From JAZNBI01 sp045586995 (GTDB lineage: Bacteria; Bacillota; Clostridia; Oscillospirales; CAG-272): 43,269 nucleotides of DNA. Under the pieces are notes generated by a model. That model saw only the letters and a program-made list of their open reading frames with translations. It had not been told where the DNA came from and searched no databases. The translations under genes were made by a program, and so were the position numbers. The number at the start of each line of letters is the position of its first letter. The stretch's first letter is position 1. This document shows positions 39,101 to 43,269 of the stretch, in pieces. The stretch lies in assembly GCA_045586995.1 (NCBI GenBank), contig JAZNBI010000017.1, forward strand, positions 1 to 43,269. The letters run 5' to 3'.

Positions 39101-39709
39101 GTGCCGTACGGTATCCGTATTTCCATAAATGACGGTCAGCACGTTGTAAAGGGTCAGGCGCTTACCGAAGGTAATAAGAGCCCTGCCGACATTATGAGAA
39201 TCCTTGGTATTGACGCGGTTTACGAATATTTGATCAAGGAAATTCAGAGAGTTTACCGCTCGCAGTCGGTTAACGTAAACGATAAGCACATTGAAATTAT
39301 CGCTCGTCAGATGACAAGAAAGATCTTTGTCGAGGATTCCGGAAGCACTGAGTTGTTGCTTAACGCAATGGTTGATGTCGGAGATTTCGAAGCCGAGAAT
39401 AAAGCTATTGAGCAGAGAATTCAAGCGGGCGAAAGCAATCTTGTGCTTGCGCAAGGATCTCCTGTGCTGCTTGGTATTACCAAGGCATCGCTTATGACAG
39501 AATCCTTCCTTTCCGCAGCGTCCTTCCAGGAAACCACGAAGGTCCTTACCGAGGCGGCAGTCAAGGGTAAGGTTGACCACCTGCTCGGACTTAAGGAAAA
39601 CGTCATTATCGGTAAGCTTATTCCTGCCGGAACAGGTATGGCTTGTTACAGAGATGTCGAGATAGTTTCGAACAAGGAAGAGGATAACAAATACGTGCAA
39701 ACAATGTAA
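36134..39709 (+). CDS. rpoC: RNA polymerase beta' subunit
   Basis: GTG 36134 is used because GAGGAG lies 9 nt upstream and the product then starts MEYNEFDSIKIGLASPEMIR. Of 1191 residues, the N-terminal zinc site is CLCGKYKN...CEKCGVEI, the catalytic loop is NADFDGDQMPVHVPLS (three Asp bind Mg2+), and the second zinc site is CHSKHGICAHCYG. In the loop, Pro follows Met where E. coli has Ala. RGKQGRFRQNLLGKRVDYSG and the trigger-loop region TMRTFHSGGVAG are conserved. Long minus-strand ORFs inside are shadows. Confidence 0.98.
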   Translation: MEYNEFDSIKIGLASPEMIREWSYGEVTKPETINYRTLKAEIGGLFCERIFGPTKDGACLCGKYKNAHVTNRDGKPHKCEKCGVEITTKKVRRERMGHIELAAPVSHIWYFKAIPSRMSLILDISPKQLENVLYFAESVVLDPGTTPLAKGMVLSEKQYSEYIELYENEFRVGMGAEAIKELLQGIDIEELCAKLKEELEKSTGQKKIRVIKRLEVAEAFRKSGNKLDWMILDVIPVIPPDIRPMVQLDGGRFASSDLNELYRRVISRNNRLKKLMEIRTPDIVIRNEKRMLQEAVDALIDNGRRGKPVTGPSNRPLKSLSEMLRGKQGRFRQNLLGKRVDYSGRSVIVVGPNLKIYQCGLPREMALELFKPFIVKRLVEMQKATNVKDAQKKIDKAYIYPEVWDALENVIKEHPVLLNRAPTLHRLSIQAFEPVLVDGRAIKLHPLVCTAFNADFDGDQMPVHVPLSAEAQAEARFLMLSANNLLKPVDGCAVAVPSQDMVLGSYYLTMEKQGEPGEGRCFRDLNEAIMAYENHQLGLHAKIRIRIKKVIDGVEKSAVIETTLGRMIFNDPIPQDLGFVDRSIPGNEFLLEIDFVTKKKDLGKIIDRCIKKHGSTVCANMLDEIKALGYKYSTQASFSISVYDMTIPKEKSTLIAQAQKNVDKIAGFYKSGLLSENERYANVIKIWEDTTKQVVDALQDSFDAYNPIKIMSDSGARGSIAQMRQLAGMRGLMFATNGKTIELPIKSNFREGLNILEYFMGARGSRKSLSDTALRTADSGYLTRRLVDVSQDVIIREEKCDTTKGEWVSEIIDEKDKNVLEPLADRILGRYTIGPVVHPETGEILVEDDTMISDDDAKKIIAAGIDKVYIRTALQCHSKHGICAHCYGADLASGKQVNVGEAVGIIAAQSIGEPGTQLTMRTFHSGGVAGSDITQGLPRVEELFEARQPKKVAIMTEHSGIAHIVPGETSSVSDIMITSEETGETIKYAVPYGIRISINDGQHVVKGQALTEGNKSPADIMRILGIDAVYEYLIKEIQRVYRSQSVNVNDKHIEIIARQMTRKIFVEDSGSTELLLNAMVDVGDFEAENKAIEQRIQAGESNLVLAQGSPVLLGITKASLMTESFLSAASFQETTKVLTEAAVKGKVDHLLGLKENVIIGKLIPAGTGMACYRDVEIVSNKEEDNKYVQTM

Positions 39710-39803
39710 GTTGTTTGGTTATAACAAAAGTTTGCAAAGATTTTCATTTAACTTTTTACGATTTGTGTAAAACGTAGAAAAAAAGATGTATAAATAATGC
39801 ATC

Positions 39804-39832
39804 TTGACAAAATTATAGTAAAATGCTATAAT
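39804..39832 (+). promoter_or_regulatory. Promoter of the str operon (rpsL-rpsG-fusA-tuf)
   Basis: TTGACA (39804-39809) and TATAAT (39827-39832) are both consensus and 17 nt apart. The 278-bp gap after rpoC has no ribosomal L7Ae-like gene, which often sits here in Firmicutes. The leader is about 150 nt. Confidence 0.85.
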
Positions 39833-39987
39833 ATGATGAATTGTCTTGTAGCAGACAAAAAAATTGTTACAAACGTTTATCGGTTTGTTGTATATTTATT
39901 GAAATATGTCAGAATATTTGATTTTTATATTACCTCCGATGTACGTCTGTTATATAAACATTAAAATATTAAAGAAGGAGGAAGAAA

Positions 39988-40401
39988 ATGCCAACCTTTA
40001 ATCAGCTTGTCAGACAAGGTCGCAGCGATAAGATTTATAAATCCAAAGCTCCGGTTCTCCAGAGTGGATTCAATACTCTTAAAAATTCGTCAATCGACCA
40101 AAGCTCTCCGCAAAAAAGAGGAGTTTGCACAAAGGTTTCTACGGTAAGCCCGAAGAAGCCGAACTCTGCTCTTCGTAAAATTGCCAGAGTAAGACTTACC
40201 AACGGTTTTGAAGCGACAACCTACATTCCCGGTATCGGCCACAATCTTCAGGAACACTCTGTTGTTCTTATCAGAGGCGGAAGAGTACGTGACCTGCCCG
40301 GTGTACGTTATCACATCATCCGTGGTACTCTTGATGCACAAGGCGTTGCAAACCGTAAACAGAGCCGTTCTAAATACGGCGCTAAAGCTCCGAAGAAATA
40401 A
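39988..40401 (+). CDS. rpsL: 30S ribosomal protein S12
   Basis: The 137-aa protein starts MPTFNQLVRQGRSDKIYKSK. It has the Firmicutes insertion before SSPQKRGVCT and the decoding loops SPKKPNSALRK and IRGGRVRDLPGVRYHIIRG. Lys43 (E. coli numbering, first Lys of PKKPNS) is present. At the Lys88 position there is Arg (residue 101, codon CGT at 40288-40290), a change tied to streptomycin resistance in M. tuberculosis and E. coli. AAGGAGG lies 8 nt before ATG. It is the first gene of the str operon. Confidence 0.98.
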   Translation: MPTFNQLVRQGRSDKIYKSKAPVLQSGFNTLKNSSIDQSSPQKRGVCTKVSTVSPKKPNSALRKIARVRLTNGFEATTYIPGIGHNLQEHSVVLIRGGRVRDLPGVRYHIIRGTLDAQGVANRKQSRSKYGAKAPKK

Positions 40402-40553
40402 TACGGAGCGTCAATTAAAGGTATAAAGCAAACAGCTCGTCTGATATGTTATTGTAAATTTTAATGTTTATTTGATAACTTTGACGCGCGCATACAGAAG
40501 AATTGCTTTTGAGTACCTGTGAATTCATAATATTAATGAAGGAGGGAAGTACA

Positions 40554-41024
40554 GTGCCGAGAAGAGGACGTATATCCAAAAGAGATGTATTGCCGGATCC
40601 GTTGTATAATTCCAAGCTTGTAACAAAGCTTATCAATAATATAATGTATGACGGCAAAAAGGGTGTTGCCCAGAAAATAGTATATGATGCATTCGAAATC
40701 ATAGAAAAGAACCAGGGACAAAACCCGTTGGAGCTTTTCCAAGAAGCTCTTGAAAATGTTATGCCGGTTCTTGAGGTTAAAGCCCGCCGTGTAGGTGGTT
40801 CAACGTATCAAGTGCCGATGGAAGTTAGAGCAGAAAGACGCCAGACACTTGGTCTCAGATGGCTTGTTAATTATTCAAGAAGCCGTGGCGAACGTACAAT
40901 GGCAGACCGTCTTGCAGCAGAAATTACTGATGCAAAGAACAGCGCCGGCGGAGCGTTTAAGAAGAAAGAAGAGACACACAGAATGGCAGAAGCAAACAAA
41001 GCGTTTGCACATTACAGATATTGA
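40554..41024 (+). CDS. rpsG: 30S ribosomal protein S7
   Basis: GTG 40554 gives MPRRGRISKRDVLPDPLYNS, the normal S7 start; GGAGGG lies 7 nt upstream. The length of 156 aa is standard. GGSTYQVPMEVRAERRQTLG and the C-terminal AEANKAFAHYRY are conserved. S7 nucleates the 30S head and in E. coli controls the str operon. An upstream longer frame is rejected because of the clear site before GTG. rpsG is 152 nt after rpsL. Confidence 0.97.
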   Translation: MPRRGRISKRDVLPDPLYNSKLVTKLINNIMYDGKKGVAQKIVYDAFEIIEKNQGQNPLELFQEALENVMPVLEVKARRVGGSTYQVPMEVRAERRQTLGLRWLVNYSRSRGERTMADRLAAEITDAKNSAGGAFKKKEETHRMAEANKAFAHYRY

Positions 41025-41043
41025 TTTAAAGGAGACCTGATTA

Positions 41044-43122
41044 ATGCCAAGGGAATATCCGTTGGACCGTATTCGCAATATCGGTATCATGGCACACATT
41101 GATGCCGGAAAGACAACTACGACCGAAAGAATTTTGTTTTACACAGGCAAAACTCATAAGCTCGGTGAAACACACGAGGGTTCTGCCACTATGGACTGGA
41201 TGGAGCAAGAGCAGGAAAGAGGTATTACGATAACCTCGGCTGCTACAACTTGCTTTTGGAAAGACAATCGTATTAATATAATTGATACTCCCGGACACGT
41301 TGACTTCACAGTAGAAGTTGAGCGTTCGTTGAGAGTTCTTGATGGCTCTGTAACCGTCTTTTGTGCAAAAGGCGGAGTTGAACCGCAATCCGAAACTGTA
41401 TGGAGACAAGCGAACAAGTATAGAGTTCCGAGAATGGCTTATGTAAATAAGATGGACATTACCGGAGCAAATTTCTATCGCGTTGTTGATATGATAAGGG
41501 ATAGATTGCATGCGGTTCCTGTTCCGATTCAGCTTCCTATTGGTCAAGAAGATACCTTTAGAGGTATCATAGACCTCATAAATATGGAAGCGGATATATA
41601 TTACGATGAGCTTGGTAAGGATATGAGGGTTGAACCTATCCCGGAAGATATGCTTGATAAAGCTAACGAATATAGACAGGCGATGATAGAGGCAATTGCT
41701 GAAAATGATGATGCCTTGCTTGAAAAATTCCTTGCAGATGAAGAAATTTCCAAGGACGAAATCAAACAAGCACTCCGTAAAGCAACTATTGACAACACTG
41801 TTGTTCCTGTAGTTTGCGGAACCTCTTATAGAAATAAGGGCGTTCAAAAGCTGCTTGATGCAATCGTTGACTATATGCCGTCACCGCTTGATGTTCCTGC
41901 TATTAAGGGCATAGACCCCGATACAAATGAAGAATGCGAGAGAAAGTCTGATGACAATGAACCGTTCTCAGCACTTGCATTTAAAATTATGACTGACCCG
42001 TATGTTGGAAGACTCTGCTTCTTCAGAGTTTATTCCGGTTCTATTGAAGCCGGTTCTACAGCGTATAACTCAACCAAGGGTGCAAGAGAGCGTTTTGGAC
42101 GTATTCTGCAGATGCACGCCAACGACAGAAAAGATATCAGCTGCTGTTACAGCGGTGATATTGCAGCTGTTGTCGGAACGAAGAATACAACCACAGGAGA
42201 TACCTTCTGTGATGAAAAGAAACCCGTTATTCTTGAATCTATGGTATTCCCTGAACCTGTTATTCGTTTGGCTATTGAGCCAAAAACTCGTGCAGGTCAG
42301 GAAAAGATGGGAATTGCGCTTTCGAAGCTTGCAGAAGAGGACCCGACCTTCCGCACATATACCGATGACGAAACCGGACAAACTATTATTGCCGGTATGG
42401 GTGAGCTTCACCTTGAAATAATCGTTGACAGACTTCTTAGAGAGTTTAAGATCGAGGCAAATATCGGTAAGCCGCAGGTTGCTTATAAGGAAACCATTCG
42501 CAAAAAGGTTGACCAAGAAACAAAATATGCACGTCAGTCCGGCGGTAAAGGACAGTACGGTCATGTTAAGATCATCGTAGAACCTAACGAAGCAGGCAAG
42601 GGATATGAATTTATCAACTCTGTTACAGGCGGAGCAATTCCGAAGGAATATATAGGACCTGTCGATGCAGGTATCCAAGGAGCAATGCAAAGCGGTGTTC
42701 TTGCAGGATATAATGTTGTTGACGTAAAGGTTACACTTTACGACGGTTCTTATCACGAAGTTGACTCTTCGGAAATGGCATTCAAGATTGCTGCATCGAT
42801 GGCATTCAAGGAAGCTATGAGAAAAGCCGATCCCGTGCTTACCGAGCCGATCATGAAGGTTGTTGTTATTACACCCGATGAATATATGGGTGATATAATA
42901 GGCGACCTCAATTCAAGACGCGGTCAGATTCAGTCGATGGAAGCGCAAGCGGGCGCTCAGGAGATTTTTGCCTTTGTTCCGTTGTCTGAGATGTTCGGTT
43001 ACGCAACCGAATTGCGCTCCAAATCACAAGGACGCGCACAGTATACTATGGAGCCGAGTCATTTTGCTGAGGTTCCGAAGTCTATTCAGGAAAATATAGT
43101 AACAGCCAGAGCAAAAGGCTGA
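41044..43122 (+). CDS. fusA: Elongation factor G
   Basis: The 692-aa EF-G has G1 AHIDAGKTTTTERI, G2 RGITITSAAT, G3 IDTPGHVDFT and G4 NKMDITGANF, followed by domains II-V. Domain IV is present (YARQSGGKGQYGHVKIIVEP). It drives mRNA-tRNA translocation. The ATG follows AAGGAG by 8-9 nt and lies 19 nt after rpsG. No fusidic-acid-resistance variant was looked for in detail; conserved blocks look ordinary. Confidence 0.98.
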   Translation: MPREYPLDRIRNIGIMAHIDAGKTTTTERILFYTGKTHKLGETHEGSATMDWMEQEQERGITITSAATTCFWKDNRINIIDTPGHVDFTVEVERSLRVLDGSVTVFCAKGGVEPQSETVWRQANKYRVPRMAYVNKMDITGANFYRVVDMIRDRLHAVPVPIQLPIGQEDTFRGIIDLINMEADIYYDELGKDMRVEPIPEDMLDKANEYRQAMIEAIAENDDALLEKFLADEEISKDEIKQALRKATIDNTVVPVVCGTSYRNKGVQKLLDAIVDYMPSPLDVPAIKGIDPDTNEECERKSDDNEPFSALAFKIMTDPYVGRLCFFRVYSGSIEAGSTAYNSTKGARERFGRILQMHANDRKDISCCYSGDIAAVVGTKNTTTGDTFCDEKKPVILESMVFPEPVIRLAIEPKTRAGQEKMGIALSKLAEEDPTFRTYTDDETGQTIIAGMGELHLEIIVDRLLREFKIEANIGKPQVAYKETIRKKVDQETKYARQSGGKGQYGHVKIIVEPNEAGKGYEFINSVTGGAIPKEYIGPVDAGIQGAMQSGVLAGYNVVDVKVTLYDGSYHEVDSSEMAFKIAASMAFKEAMRKADPVLTEPIMKVVVITPDEYMGDIIGDLNSRRGQIQSMEAQAGAQEIFAFVPLSEMFGYATELRSKSQGRAQYTMEPSHFAEVPKSIQENIVTARAKG

Positions 43123-43168
43123 TACAAAATTATTTTAAAATTAAAATATTTTATGGAGGAAATTTAAA

Positions 43169-43269
43169 ATGTCAAAAGCTACATTTGAACGCACCAAACC
43201 GCACGTTAACATTGGTACAATCGGTCACGTTGACCATGGTAAAACAACTCTTACAGCAGCTATTACAAA
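43169..43269 (+). CDS. tuf: Elongation factor Tu, 5' part only (runs off the right edge)
   Basis: ATG 43169 has GGAGG about 10 nt upstream. The visible 33 residues, MSKATFERTKPHVNIGTIGH and VDHGKTTLTAAIT, are EF-Tu with the G1 loop GHVDHGKTT. It follows fusA by 46 nt in the standard str-operon order. EF-Tu delivers aminoacyl-tRNA to the ribosome. Confidence 0.97.
   Translation, partial: MSKATFERTKPHVNIGTIGHVDHGKTTLTAAIT

Noticed and set aside
36506..39700. Long minus-strand ORFs of 339, 233 and 279 aa inside rpoC
   Set aside because: Antisense frames of a strongly conserved gene, with no domain or start signal.
1..43269. CRISPR arrays, rRNA genes, transposase-bearing insertion sequences
   Set aside because: No regularly spaced direct repeats, no rRNA sequence and no DDE or HUH transposase were seen.

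Overview
The window is a chromosomal segment of a low-to-medium GC Gram-positive bacterium, most likely an uncultured Clostridia (Oscillospirales-like) gut bacterium. Supporting this are AGGAGG-type ribosome binding sites with frequent TTG/GTG starts, a Prp-processed L27 leader, a Firmicutes-type L21 (rplU)-prp-L27 (rpmA) operon, a B. subtilis ydjGHI-like gene set and clostridial-style RpoB/RpoC. No database search was possible; all names rest on motifs read by eye.

Left edge (1-1148): the 5' end of an unknown acidic protein on the minus strand. It is preceded by a promoter, a strongly folded roughly 200-nt leader and an intrinsic terminator, a layout that looks like a riboswitch or attenuator. 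Then comes about 750 bp of non-coding, repeat-rich DNA with two palindromic MITE-like repeats and a copy of the terminator region that also lies at the far end of the mobile element.

Integrated element (about 1149-15399, 14.2 kb): it is inserted in the 3' half of a tRNA-Arg(CCT) gene and bounded by 44-bp near-identical att repeats. It carries a tyrosine integrase, an excisionase-like HTH protein, a P4-type SF3 helicase/primase, a serine resolvase and a DUF3846 protein, but no conjugation or capsid genes that I can see. It is therefore best read as a satellite-like or mobilizable integrative element. Cargo: a three-gene operon with a two-TM peptide, a TRAFAC-like GTPase and an unknown basic-tailed protein; an opposing operon of a 765-aa multi-zinc-ribbon protein and a TM2-domain protein, divergent from an XRE regulator; an amidoligase with LIM-like zinc fingers coupled to a class II glutamine amidotransferase; two very small ORFs; and an AT-rich orphan 490-aa gene whose promoter is framed by a 22-bp inverted repeat.

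Core region 1 (15.4-31.8 kb): a tRNA 5'-half remnant, a VanZ-like protein, a ROK-like winged-helix protein, rplU-prp-rpmA, a ribbon-helix-helix protein, a membrane protein, a DUF1893 protein, lepA-hemW, a DUF1292 protein, 6S RNA, a ydjI/ydjG/ydjH-like SPFH/zinc-ribbon/TPM operon, secG, a MATE transporter, an HD-domain protein, an AI-2E family permease, cysK and rpsT.

Core region 2 (31.9-43.3 kb): rpoB-rpoC followed by the str operon rpsL-rpsG-fusA-tuf (tuf truncated by the window end). S12 carries arginine at the position equivalent to E. coli Lys88, a residue linked to streptomycin resistance.
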